From NCBI GenBank assembly GCA_024709285.1, contig JANJWY010000029.1, positions 1 to 9,742 on the forward strand: DNA of 9,742 nt. Direction: 5' to 3'. Source of the DNA: Erysipelotrichaceae bacterium (GTDB lineage Bacteria > Bacillota_I > Bacilli_A > Erysipelotrichales > Erysipelotrichaceae). The first letter of the stretch is position 1. The number at the start of each line of letters is the position of its first letter. Shown piece after piece: positions 1 to 6,257 of the stretch. The notes beneath the pieces are model-generated. The model was not told where the DNA came from and made no database searches. It saw only the letters and a program-made list of their open reading frames with translations. Made by a program: the position numbers and the translations under genes.

Positions 1-393
1 CACCTCGTGATTGTCCAGGACATAGTCACTGGTCAAGTCCAGCAGGGGTTGACCTAAATTTATCGATATAAGTTCATCCTGAACATCGACATCCATGATT
101 CCGGCCAGCGTTTCAACGGTAGTCGGACCTTTTTGAAGAAGTCCGTGATTGAGGCAGTAGCGCACAAAGCATCGCAAGCCATTTCCGCACATCGGAGCAG
201 GGGTTCCATCGCTGTTGAAATATTCCATTCGGATATCGGCCACAGAACTGGGATGGGGAATCATGATTCCATCTGCCCCGATGCCGAAATGGCGGTCGCA
301 CAGTTTTTTGGCAAGTAATCCGGAATCTGTGGTTTGCGGCTGAATCAGGATGAAATCATTGCCGGTGCCGTGATATTTTTCAAATGTGATCAT
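1..393 (-). CDS. dapF: Diaminopimelate epimerase, N-terminal part (cut by window edge)
   Basis: Converts LL-diaminopimelate to meso-diaminopimelate, the precursor of both peptidoglycan cross-links and lysine; cytoplasmic and cofactor-independent, using two cysteines. The 131 visible codons show the family signature from the start: HGTGNDF at residues 8-14, GIGADGI at 37-43 and MCGNGLRC at 68-75, which carries the first catalytic cysteine, C69. About half of a usual ~280-residue protein is present; the rest, with the second catalytic cysteine, lies left of the window. The ATG overlaps the lysC stop as ATGA, and I see no good ribosome binding site before it, so translation is probably coupled to lysC. 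It is the third gene of the lysA-lysC-dapF unit and should fall under the upstream lysine riboswitch. Identification is secure. Confidence 0.96.
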   Translation of the reverse strand, partial: MITFEKYHGTGNDFILIQPQTTDSGLLAKKLCDRHFGIGADGIMIPHPSSVADIRMEYFNSDGTPAPMCGNGLRCFVRYCLNHGLLQKGPTTVETLAGIMDVDVQDELISINLGQPLLDLTSDYVLDNHEV

Positions 394-860
394 AGATTGA
401 AGGTGGAGGCGATCAGATGAACCGCTTTGTCCTTTAGAGCACTGTCAATCGTATAGGAAATACTGATTTCGGAGGTCGTAATAAGCTTATAGTCGATATG
501 ATTGGTTGCGAATAACTCAAATAAGGTAGCAGCTACGCCGGATTGAGTGCGCATGCCCATACCGACCACCGATACTTTGACGATGTTTGTGTCCGTTGTC
601 ACAACGACGTTTTCATATTTTTTCTGGATTTCCATCAGCACTTCATTGATCAGATGGGTATCTTCGGACGATGCCGTAAATGCCAGATTGACATAACCAT
701 CGGAGGTCATGGTTTGAGAAATCATGTCGATGTTGATTTCGTTTTGAGCAAGTTTGATAAACAAATCGGCGGAGTGGCGCGATTGGCTGGGCAAGTGATG
801 GATGGTTACCAGAATGACTCGCTCACTGATGGATAGTCCGGTGATGCTTTTAGTTTCCAT
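390..860 (-). CDS. lysC: Probable aspartokinase beta subunit from an internal start in lysC
   Basis: Within lysC, on the coding strand, an AAGGAGG (plus positions 872-878) stands 11 bases before the in-frame ATG of Met246. Translation from there would give a 156-residue protein made only of the ACT regulatory part. It is established that B. subtilis aspartokinase II is an alpha2-beta2 enzyme whose beta subunit is made from an in-frame internal start at the kinase/ACT junction, so the arrangement here looks conserved. The Shine-Dalgarno is stronger than the one for full-length lysC, though its spacing is on the long side. What is seen is the sequence; the second product is inferred. Confidence 0.6.
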   Translation of the reverse strand: METKSITGLSISERVILVTIHHLPSQSRHSADLFIKLAQNEINIDMISQTMTSDGYVNLAFTASSEDTHLINEVLMEIQKKYENVVVTTDTNIVKVSVVGMGMRTQSGVAATLFELFATNHIDYKLITTSEISISYTIDSALKDKAVHLIASTFNL

Positions 861-1595
861 GGCGGGATCTGCCTCCTTAATCAATGTTCCGACAGTGTCT
901 TGATGCGCGGATGCGACCAAGATTTCGATTTTGAAGCGATGGCCGATTTCGATGGAGCGCGGTTCCATGACCTTTGCGCCTAGAAATGCCATCTCCTTCA
1001 TTTCTTCAAAACTAATCATATCAATCTTCTTCGCTTTGGGATACAGGCGCGGATCAACGCCGTAAATACCCTCAACGTCCGTATATATTTCTGCCCGGCA
1101 GTTCAGTTTGGCGGCAAGGGCCACCGCCGTCGTATCTGATCCGCCACGGCCTAAGGTCGTGATGTCGCCTTCCTGATTCAATCCTTGAAATCCTGCGACA
1201 ACGACGATTTTTCCTTCACGAAGATGCTTCTCAACTTTTTCGATATCGATATCTTCGATCTTGTTTTTTGTGTGCAGCCCGCTGGTTTTGATACCTGCCT
1301 GAAATCCGGTAAGACCGATAGCGGATTGACCGTTTTCGTTGAGTATCATGGACAATAAGGAGATGGACACTTGCTCGCCGGTGCTGATGAGCAAATCGAT
1401 TTCGCGCTTCGAAGGATTTACGGAGGCCTGGCGGGCAAGATCAAGCAGCTGATTGGTCGTTTTTCCCATAGCAGAGACAACGACAACGATATCATACCCA
1501 TCTGCTTTTTTTCGGATGATGCGCTGAGCAATCGCCTGCATTTTTTCTATGTTCTCGACGGACGAACCGCCAAATTTCATGACAACGGGATTCAT
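390..1595 (-). CDS. lysC: Aspartate kinase with tandem ACT domains
   Basis: Phosphorylates L-aspartate to 4-aspartyl phosphate, the entry step of the aspartate family (diaminopimelate, lysine, threonine, methionine). It is 401 residues. The kinase domain runs from about 1 to 245, with KFGGSSV at 7-13, STGEQVS at 71-77, GRGGSDTTA at 149-157 and YTDVEGIYGVDPR at 171-183. The C-terminal part (about 250-400) has the size and pattern of the paired ACT domains that usually give lysine feedback. I chose the ATG at 1595 because GGAG lies six bases upstream and KFGGSS then falls near residue 7; a longer in-frame reading to 1670 would run deep into lysA. Only one base separates it from the lysA stop. 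A strong internal Shine-Dalgarno before Met246 suggests a second, shorter product (see separate entry). Size and layout match the lysine-sensitive enzyme of B. subtilis. Confidence 0.96.
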   Translation of the reverse strand: MNPVVMKFGGSSVENIEKMQAIAQRIIRKKADGYDIVVVVSAMGKTTNQLLDLARQASVNPSKREIDLLISTGEQVSISLLSMILNENGQSAIGLTGFQAGIKTSGLHTKNKIEDIDIEKVEKHLREGKIVVVAGFQGLNQEGDITTLGRGGSDTTAVALAAKLNCRAEIYTDVEGIYGVDPRLYPKAKKIDMISFEEMKEMAFLGAKVMEPRSIEIGHRFKIEILVASAHQDTVGTLIKEADPAMETKSITGLSISERVILVTIHHLPSQSRHSADLFIKLAQNEINIDMISQTMTSDGYVNLAFTASSEDTHLINEVLMEIQKKYENVVVTTDTNIVKVSVVGMGMRTQSGVAATLFELFATNHIDYKLITTSEISISYTIDSALKDKAVHLIASTFNL

Positions 1596-1596
1596 A

Positions 1597-2871
1597 TCAC
1601 ACTCCGACATCATTTCTGATAAGATCTTCATACGTTTCGCGTCTGACCACCATTCGCACCTGGTCTTCACTGATGAAGATTACGGCGGGACGAGGCAAAC
1701 GATTGTAATTGGATGACATGGTATAATGGTAAGCTCCGGTCGAACATACCGCAAGGATATCGCCCTTTTTGCATTCGGGCAACAAGGCTTCTTTGATGAT
1801 GATATCCCCCGACTCACAGGCTTTGCCGGTGACGGTATAAGGTATATCACAGATTTCATCGGCACGATTGGCAAGAATGGCGGTATACTGCGCTCCATAC
1901 AGAGCGGTACGGATATGATCCGCCATCGAACCATCCACAAACACGTAGTTCTTGTGGTTGATGGTCGTCTTGGTACTGCCAACGGTATAGAGAGTCGTTC
2001 CGGCATTGGCAACGATAGAACGACCGGGTTCGATCATGATTTTCATCGTATCCAATCCAACCGATGTCAACGTTTTGAAAATATGTTCGAGCAGTGAATG
2101 CAGAAATTCCGGAAGGGAAAGGGGGTTATCATCCAGCGTATAAGCTACCCCAAATCCTCCACCCAAGTTTAGCTCTTTAACCGGCAGTTTATGATCAGCA
2201 ATAAACTGAATGAGCGCATCTGCCTCCATAAAAAATGATTCGGCTTCAAATATCTGTGATCCGATGTGTGCATGTAAACCGGCGAAATCGATCATGGGTT
2301 CGCTGATAAGACGGTCAATCAATGATAGAGTGGCCGGATCCGCCGTGCTTAAGCCAAATTTTGAGTCGTTTTTCGTCGTTGCGATGTATTCATGCGTATG
2401 GGCTTCAATACCCGGATTGACTCGAAGCAGTACTTTCTGGGAGTGTGTCAACAGGGGCAACAGATGCTCTAATTCGTCTTCATTATCAAGGACGATCGTC
2501 GAAACACCACCTTCGACAGCCATTTTCAGCTCAACGAGAGATTTATTATTCCCATGGAAATAAACTCGATTCATGTCGAAGCCGGCTTGTTGGGCGGTAT
2601 AGAGTTCACCGCCGGAAACGACATCCAGACTCAGTCCTTCTTCTTGAATGAGTTTGCACATGGCTAAGGTCAAGAAGGCTTTGGAGGCATAGATGACTTC
2701 ACTCGCCAGCTGAGGATGCGTGAAGGAATGTTTAAACATTTGGGCTTGTTGGCGGATATATTTCTCATCCATGACATACAGCGGCGTGCCAAAGCGCTGA
2801 GCCAATTGCTGGGCAGTGAATTGTCCGATCATCAGTTGTCCGTTGCAAATGTTAACGTAGTTTAGCGTCAT
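1597..2871 (-). CDS. lysA: Diaminopimelate decarboxylase
   Basis: Decarboxylates meso-diaminopimelate to L-lysine, the last step of lysine synthesis, with pyridoxal phosphate. It is 424 residues, fold-type III: an alanine-racemase-like TIM barrel followed by a beta domain. Visible landmarks are YASKA at 61-65 with the PLP lysine K64, HIGSQIF at 202-208, NLGGGFG at 235-241 and EPGRS at 281-285, which contact the PLP phosphate. CESGD at 352-356 supplies the active-site cysteine and glutamate from the partner subunit, and GAYHYTM is at 379-385. The ATG at 2871 is chosen because GAGGG lies seven bases upstream and just after the riboswitch terminator. It is the first gene of the unit and is followed after one base by lysC. 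Close to the B. subtilis LysA pattern throughout. Confidence 0.97.
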   Translation of the reverse strand: MTLNYVNICNGQLMIGQFTAQQLAQRFGTPLYVMDEKYIRQQAQMFKHSFTHPQLASEVIYASKAFLTLAMCKLIQEEGLSLDVVSGGELYTAQQAGFDMNRVYFHGNNKSLVELKMAVEGGVSTIVLDNEDELEHLLPLLTHSQKVLLRVNPGIEAHTHEYIATTKNDSKFGLSTADPATLSLIDRLISEPMIDFAGLHAHIGSQIFEAESFFMEADALIQFIADHKLPVKELNLGGGFGVAYTLDDNPLSLPEFLHSLLEHIFKTLTSVGLDTMKIMIEPGRSIVANAGTTLYTVGSTKTTINHKNYVFVDGSMADHIRTALYGAQYTAILANRADEICDIPYTVTGKACESGDIIIKEALLPECKKGDILAVCSTGAYHYTMSSNYNRLPRPAVIFISEDQVRMVVRRETYEDLIRNDVGV

Positions 2872-2890
2872 CGGGGTTCCCTCGGTTTCT

Positions 2891-2925
2891 ATAAAACAAA
2901 AGCCATGAGCAAAAGGCTCATGGCT
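2891..2925 (-). terminator. Intrinsic terminator of the lysine riboswitch
   Basis: A perfect 10-bp stem, AGCCATGAGC with GCTCATGGCT around a five-base loop, is followed on the minus strand by the U-rich run TTTGTTTTAT. It stands about 20 bases before the lysA start and is the expression platform of the lysine riboswitch. A competing pairing of AAGG plus GCTG on the 3' edge of the aptamer with CAGC plus CCTT of the terminator region could act as antiterminator; this is my reading by eye and is unverified. Confidence 0.9.
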
Positions 2926-3097
2926 GATACAGCTTCCCCTTCGCCCTTCCGTGGAAAAAGCGCATTCCGATCTGATTGGGCAACCAAATGGGAACAGTCT
3001 TATGTTTGTTCAACATAAGCCCAGCATATACATGCTTCGGCGATCGTCCCTCAACCTTTCGGTTGTATGACGCATCGCGGCCTCTTTTAACACAGCT
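2926..3097 (-). ncRNA. Lysine riboswitch (L box) controlling lysA-lysC-dapF
   Basis: The minus-strand RNA carries the conserved core of the L box in order. AGAGG with GCG lies near 3073-3085. A CAACC-GAAA-GGTTG hairpin follows, then the conserved ATCGCCGAAGCA near 3034-3045 and a short AGCAT/ATGCT stem leading to CTGGG. A hairpin of CTTATGTT with AACATAAG (2999-3019) leads into GACTGTT. The last arm closes with GGGGAAGCT. These match the lysC leader of B. subtilis nearly base for base in the core. By family knowledge, bound lysine favours the terminator at 2891-2925 and stops transcription before lysA. I could not draw a convincing continuous P1 helix by eye, so the exact ends are approximate. 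Confidence 0.93.
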
Positions 3098-3113
3098 TTA
3101 TTTAGTTTTATCA

Positions 3114-3142
3114 AGATTAACACAGAATATTTTGATTGTCAA
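3114..3142 (-). promoter_or_regulatory. Candidate promoter for the lysine riboswitch unit
   Basis: The minus strand has a perfect -35 TTGACA (3137-3142), a 17-base spacer and TAATCT (3114-3119) as -10, which matches TATAAT only partly. It is placed about 20-30 bases before the start of the aptamer and about 18 bases after the acetyltransferase stop, as expected for a separate transcription start. The weak -10 keeps confidence moderate. Confidence 0.6.
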
Positions 3143-3160
3143 TGGAATCAGTAGAACAGC

Positions 3161-3655
3161 TTAAATACCGACCGTCAAACTCCTTCTTTCCATCCAGGTC
3201 ACGTCCATCCACTCGCCCGTATCCATACAACCGATGCGCTCACGGATACCGACGATCCGAAACCCGCAATCCAAGTGAAACTTCACGCTTAATACATTTT
3301 TACTGATGACCCCGGCAACCAACGTCCAAATTCCCAGTTTCTCACTTTCCGTTATGACATGGTTCATCAGAAGTTTACCGATGCCTTGATGCTGAAAATC
3401 GGGATGGATATAAATGCTTACTTCGGCTACACCGTGATAAACATGTCGTGTTGAGGTCGGGGCAAGAGCCGCCCAGCCGACGACATCACTGTCATTCATC
3501 GCGACCCAGCGGGCATCTTTGATATGATTGAGATTAAAGGCAGGGTAGTCCGGTACGGTGGATGTGAATGTGGCGATTTTGGAATCAATGCCAAACTGAT
3601 AGATGTCACTGACGGCGGGAAAATGTGCCTGGCGCATCGGTACGATCTTGATCAT
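3161..3655 (-). CDS. GNAT family N-acetyltransferase (phosphinothricin-acetyltransferase-like)
   Basis: A 164-residue acetyl-CoA-dependent acyltransferase of the PAT/YncA-type branch of the GNAT fold. Seen: the N-terminal MIKIVPMRQAHFPAV strand-helix start, WAALAPTSTR at 61-70, the VAEVSIYIHP strand at 76-85, and the acetyl-CoA pyrophosphate loop QHQGIG at 88-93 followed by the LLMNHV helix. NVLSVKFHLDCGF at 120-132 is the typical N-S-x-x-hH-x-x-x-GF block. Substrate cannot be read from sequence; members act on phosphinothricin, methionine sulfoximine or other amino acid analogues. I chose the ATG at 3655 because it sits one base after the asnB stop; an upstream in-frame ATG at 3676 would overlap asnB and has no ribosome binding site. 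It is likely cotranscribed with asnB under the T-box. Confidence 0.88.
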   Translation of the reverse strand: MIKIVPMRQAHFPAVSDIYQFGIDSKIATFTSTVPDYPAFNLNHIKDARWVAMNDSDVVGWAALAPTSTRHVYHGVAEVSIYIHPDFQHQGIGKLLMNHVITESEKLGIWTLVAGVISKNVLSVKFHLDCGFRIVGIRERIGCMDTGEWMDVTWMERRSLTVGI

Positions 3656-3656
3656 C

Positions 3657-5231
3657 TTACTTACCACTGTCGCCATAGTTGACTAACACACGGGCAGAGG
3701 GATCGCTGACATTGCATCCCTCCCACTTCGGATTGGGCATCCAGTAAGCCGATATCCAATCAGCTTTATCCGGATAGAACTTCTCAAAGATATCGCGATA
3801 CCACAAGGCCTCTTTCGTGAAAGGGGTGCAATGCGTATATTTTTCTTTGGCATGTTTTAAGTCTTCATCACTGTACAACCGGTCAGCTGCTTTTTTCAGT
3901 TCATCGACCATCGAGTGTCCGACGGCATCTGAAAACGCAGCTTTTTCACGCCAAAGGATTTCCAATGGCAGAAGATCTTCATCTTCGAAGGCTTTTCTTA
4001 GCAGATACTTCCCCTTGCCGGTCGTATTCATTTTCAGTTTTCCATCAATCGACATCACATCGCGGACAAAAGTCAGATCACCAAAGGGAACCCGGGCTTC
4101 TAAGGACCAGGCAGCGATGCAACGGTCGGCACGCAAGACATCGTACATATAAAGTTCGCGCATGCGCTTTTTGCTTTCTTCCGTAAATGCCTCAGCATTT
4201 GGGGCAAAGTCTGTATATTTATAGCCAAACAACTCATCACTTATCTCACCTGTCAGCAACACTTTGATGTCAGAGTGCTGATGGATGTATTTGCATAGCA
4301 GGTACATACCGATGGAAGCACGTACGGTAGTAATATCATAAGATTCCAGATAATAAATGACATAGGGAAGTGCGGCAATGACATCTTCAACGGTCATGAT
4401 GGCCTCATAGTGACGGCTGTTGATTTTCGAAGCGACCATCCGGGCATATTTCAGATCGATGGCATCGCTTTTCATGCCAATCGCAAAGGTCGTAATTGGT
4501 GCATCCGCATACTTTGAGGCTAATGCACACACCAGCGAAGAGTCCAGACCGCCAGACAATAGATAACCGATGGGAACATCGGACATCATGCGCTTTTTGA
4601 CAGCTTCACTCAGCCCGATGTTAATGCGCGTCAAAATATCATCCATGTCTTTCAAAGTTTCCTTCGTTTCAGTAATGTCGTTATATTTAATCCATTCACC
4701 GCCATAATATAAAGTTCCAATCGGGAAAGGCCGAATGTCATCACACAGAGGAATGAGTGATTTGGCTTCGGAAGCAAATGCCAATTTTTCGCTTCCTTTG
4801 ATTATGCCATAAAACATCGGTCGAATCCCGATTGGATCTCTGGCCGCAAGGGTCATCTGCTTGGTTTTGTCGTACATTACAAAGGCAAACTCTGCATCAA
4901 GATATTTGCACATGTATCGACCGTATTTATTGTATAGTGGCAAAATCGTTTCGCAATCACTTCTCGACAAGAATGGATAACTCGAAAAAGTCTTCTTAAG
5001 CTGTTGCTCATTGTAGATTTCGCCGTTGCACATCAAGATGTAGTCCGGCGTGACAAACGGCTGCATGCCGTGTTCCGATATGTCCATAATAGAAAGCCGG
5101 TGAAATCCGAAAGTTCCGAAGTCCTCGGTTAAAACGCGGCTTTGATCGGGTCCGCGGTGAGCAATGGTTTCAAATCCTTTGAGAAATGTCGTTTGATCGA
5201 CGATGCCTTGGGCAAACATGAATCCACACAT
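3657..5231 (-). CDS. asnB: Asparagine synthetase (glutamine-hydrolysing)
   Basis: Makes asparagine from aspartate, glutamine and ATP. It is 524 residues, the E. coli AsnB type. The N-terminal glutaminase (class II amidotransferase) has the nucleophile Cys2 in MCGF, HRGPD at 25-29, RLSI at 45-48, NGEIYN at 69-74 and SDCE at 91-94. The C-terminal synthetase domain has the ATP-pyrophosphatase loop SGGLDSS at 226-232, SYDITTVRAS at 297-306, GEISDE at 328-333 and SLEARVPF at 376-383. The usual GEGSDE/GEGADE loop reads GEISDE here. The start must be the ATG at 5231, which places cysteine at position 2 after Met removal and has GGAGG eight bases upstream; the in-frame TTG at 5246 overlaps that ribosome binding site. 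A T-box leader precedes it, so expression should rise when tRNA-Asn is uncharged. Confidence 0.96.
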   Translation of the reverse strand: MCGFMFAQGIVDQTTFLKGFETIAHRGPDQSRVLTEDFGTFGFHRLSIMDISEHGMQPFVTPDYILMCNGEIYNEQQLKKTFSSYPFLSRSDCETILPLYNKYGRYMCKYLDAEFAFVMYDKTKQMTLAARDPIGIRPMFYGIIKGSEKLAFASEAKSLIPLCDDIRPFPIGTLYYGGEWIKYNDITETKETLKDMDDILTRINIGLSEAVKKRMMSDVPIGYLLSGGLDSSLVCALASKYADAPITTFAIGMKSDAIDLKYARMVASKINSRHYEAIMTVEDVIAALPYVIYYLESYDITTVRASIGMYLLCKYIHQHSDIKVLLTGEISDELFGYKYTDFAPNAEAFTEESKKRMRELYMYDVLRADRCIAAWSLEARVPFGDLTFVRDVMSIDGKLKMNTTGKGKYLLRKAFEDEDLLPLEILWREKAAFSDAVGHSMVDELKKAADRLYSDEDLKHAKEKYTHCTPFTKEALWYRDIFEKFYPDKADWISAYWMPNPKWEGCNVSDPSARVLVNYGDSGK

Positions 5232-5246
5232 AGGTGTTACCTCCAA

Positions 5247-5282
5247 TAAAAAACAGCCTCATCCTGTAAGGGACGAAGGCTG
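5247..5282 (-). terminator. Intrinsic terminator of the asnB T-box leader
   Basis: On the minus strand, CAGCCTTCGTCC (5271-5282) pairs with GGATGAGGCTG (5254-5264) with one bulged C, followed by TTTTTTATT. It directly precedes the asnB ribosome binding site and overlaps the 3' side of the T-box antiterminator region, the standard layout of transcriptional T-box leaders. Confidence 0.9.
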
Positions 5283-5491
5283 CTGCTCCGCGGTACCACC
5301 CAAATTACCTGTTAAGGTCTCTTTATCCGGTTCTGTCAAACCTTTCGGAGTTAACGGTCCGTGCCGGATTTTTCTACTGTAGTTCGAAAAAGCAACTCCA
5401 AGGGGTTATATCATAAGAGGTTCCGTGTTGGCCTTTCACCGCTCCCAACTCGCTGCTTCGGATAACTCAAGGATACATATCCTTTTCTTCG
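5283..5491 (-). ncRNA. T-box leader, asparagine type (specifier AAC)
   Basis: The minus-strand RNA holds the T-box sequence GGGTGGTACCGCGG (5288-5301) ahead of the terminator. Stem I is recognisable. Its base CGAAGAA pairs with TTTTTCG. The distal part has AGCGAG, a GTTGG/CCAAC stem and the GGTGAAAG apical motif. On the 3' side of the specifier loop stands GATATAACC, closed by AAGG/CCTT; by analogy with the glyQS leader the specifier is AAC (5405-5407), an asparagine codon. This agrees with the downstream gene asnB. By family knowledge, uncharged tRNA-Asn binds both the specifier and the antiterminator bulge and lets transcription continue. The T-box itself is certain; the exact specifier is read by eye. 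Confidence 0.93.
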
Positions 5492-5499
5492 TTTTTTAT

Positions 5500-5528
5500 A
5501 ATATACCTCAAAATGTAAGATTTGTACA
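5500..5528 (-). promoter_or_regulatory. Candidate promoter for the asnB T-box leader
   Basis: Minus strand TGTACA (5523-5528, four of six to TTGACA), a 17-base spacer and TATATT (5500-5505, five of six to TATAAT) lie a few bases upstream of stem I. One ATGTAA repeat (5513-5518) falls in the spacer and another (5534-5539) just upstream of the -35. Confidence 0.6.
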
Positions 5529-5568
5529 TAGAAATGTAAATATTTCTTTGTGAATGTAAGAAATGTAA
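5513..5568. repeat. Four ATGTAA direct repeats with near-helical spacing
   Basis: ATGTAA occurs at 5513-5518, 5534-5539, 5554-5559 and 5563-5568, giving start-to-start steps of 21, 20 and 9 bases, close to two, two and one turns of DNA. Three of the four extend to AAATGTAA and three are followed by G. They lie between the divergent asnB leader promoter and the lipoprotein promoter, so they could be a transcription factor array; no protein is identified. Confidence 0.45.
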
Positions 5569-5601
5569 GGAAATTATCGGTATATTCGTCGTATTTTGGT
5601 T

Positions 5602-5607
5602 TATAAT
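5602..5607 (+). promoter_or_regulatory. Candidate -10 element of the lipoprotein gene
   Basis: A perfect TATAAT stands 20 bases before the putative start codon at 5628. No good -35 is found 16-18 bases upstream (GGTATA or similar), so the promoter would be weak or depend on an activator, for which the ATGTAA repeats upstream are candidates. Confidence 0.45.
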
Positions 5608-5627
5608 GGAAATCAGAGGTGATATCC

Positions 5628-6257
5628 TTGAAAAAAATAATAATGATATTGTGTTTCTTCCTCATCACCGGCCTTTTAACCGGATGTTCAGAAAGTTCGC
5701 AGAAATCCGAGTTTAAGCGGGTTTCTGAAAATGCACCGTTGGTATTGTTGAATATTTATGATGGTTATACATCTTTTGGTGAGGGTGGGATTTTGGATAT
5801 CCTCGAATCTCAAGGGCTATCGGACATTGATCTGGATTTTGATTTCGGTCGTATCGAGTATTCGTTTAATGAAAGTTCTTCGATTTCGGCATCGGGAAAA
5901 ATCCGTTATGACATGGTTGAGAAATTTTCGGACGGTGATACGATTTCGCTGAATGGGTATGTGGATGATGCGGTCATCGTGGATTATGGTGTCACCAAGG
6001 GTGGATTTACCGGTCTTGCTTTGTCGGTTTATGCCAGTACGTCCGATGTTGATATGTTCTTCCCGGGAGTTGAGATGGAATTATGGGAAAACCTCGTTTC
6101 TGAAGTAGACTTCTTCGCTTATGATAATGTGTCAACAAAATCCGGTTCCTTCTCATATAAAATTGAGAATTCCGCTGAAATCAAAGCTTTTGCTTTGGTT
6201 TATACGGTTTGGATATATCGGTACAAATTTGTTGTTGTGGAGTTTTATAAAAAATAA
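5628..6257 (+). CDS. Putative lipoprotein of unknown function
   Basis: A 209-residue protein that I do not recognise. The N-terminus is a clear lipoprotein signal: two lysines, a hydrophobic stretch (IIMILCFFLITGLL) and the lipobox LLTGC, predicting lipidation at Cys20 and anchoring on the outer face of the membrane. The mature part is acidic and rich in alternating hydrophobic residues (for example DIDLDFDFGRIEY and GYVDDAVIVDYGV), suggesting a beta-rich domain, and ends in a hydrophobic, aromatic, basic tail (VWIYRYKFVVVEFYKK). I place the start at TTG 5628, with AGAGGTG six bases upstream, so that MKK begins the signal peptide; an in-frame GTG at 5619 overlaps that ribosome binding site. 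Its stop overlaps the next gene's start as TAATG, implying translational coupling to the GrpB gene. Confidence 0.85.
   Translation: MKKIIMILCFFLITGLLTGCSESSQKSEFKRVSENAPLVLLNIYDGYTSFGEGGILDILESQGLSDIDLDFDFGRIEYSFNESSSISASGKIRYDMVEKFSDGDTISLNGYVDDAVIVDYGVTKGGFTGLALSVYASTSDVDMFFPGVEMELWENLVSEVDFFAYDNVSTKSGSFSYKIENSAEIKAFALVYTVWIYRYKFVVVEFYKK

Noticed and set aside
1680..2563. Several open frames on both strands within lysA
   Set aside because: They overlap a gene identified by full-length family motifs; none shows motifs of its own.
2976..3164. Plus-strand open frame of 62 codons over the lysine leader
   Set aside because: It lies wholly on the antisense of the L box and its promoter, has no ribosome binding site and no recognisable protein features.
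5469..5484. Perfect inverted repeat AAGGATATGTATCCTT in the T-box leader
   Set aside because: It could fold on itself only with a tight loop; its left arm is better explained as the 5' side of the stem I specifier region pairing with CCTT near 5401.
5411..5668. Minus-strand open frame of 85 codons across the T-box leader and the lipoprotein start
   Set aside because: It runs through stem I, the promoter and the signal peptide region of the opposite gene; its composition is that of non-coding AT-rich DNA.
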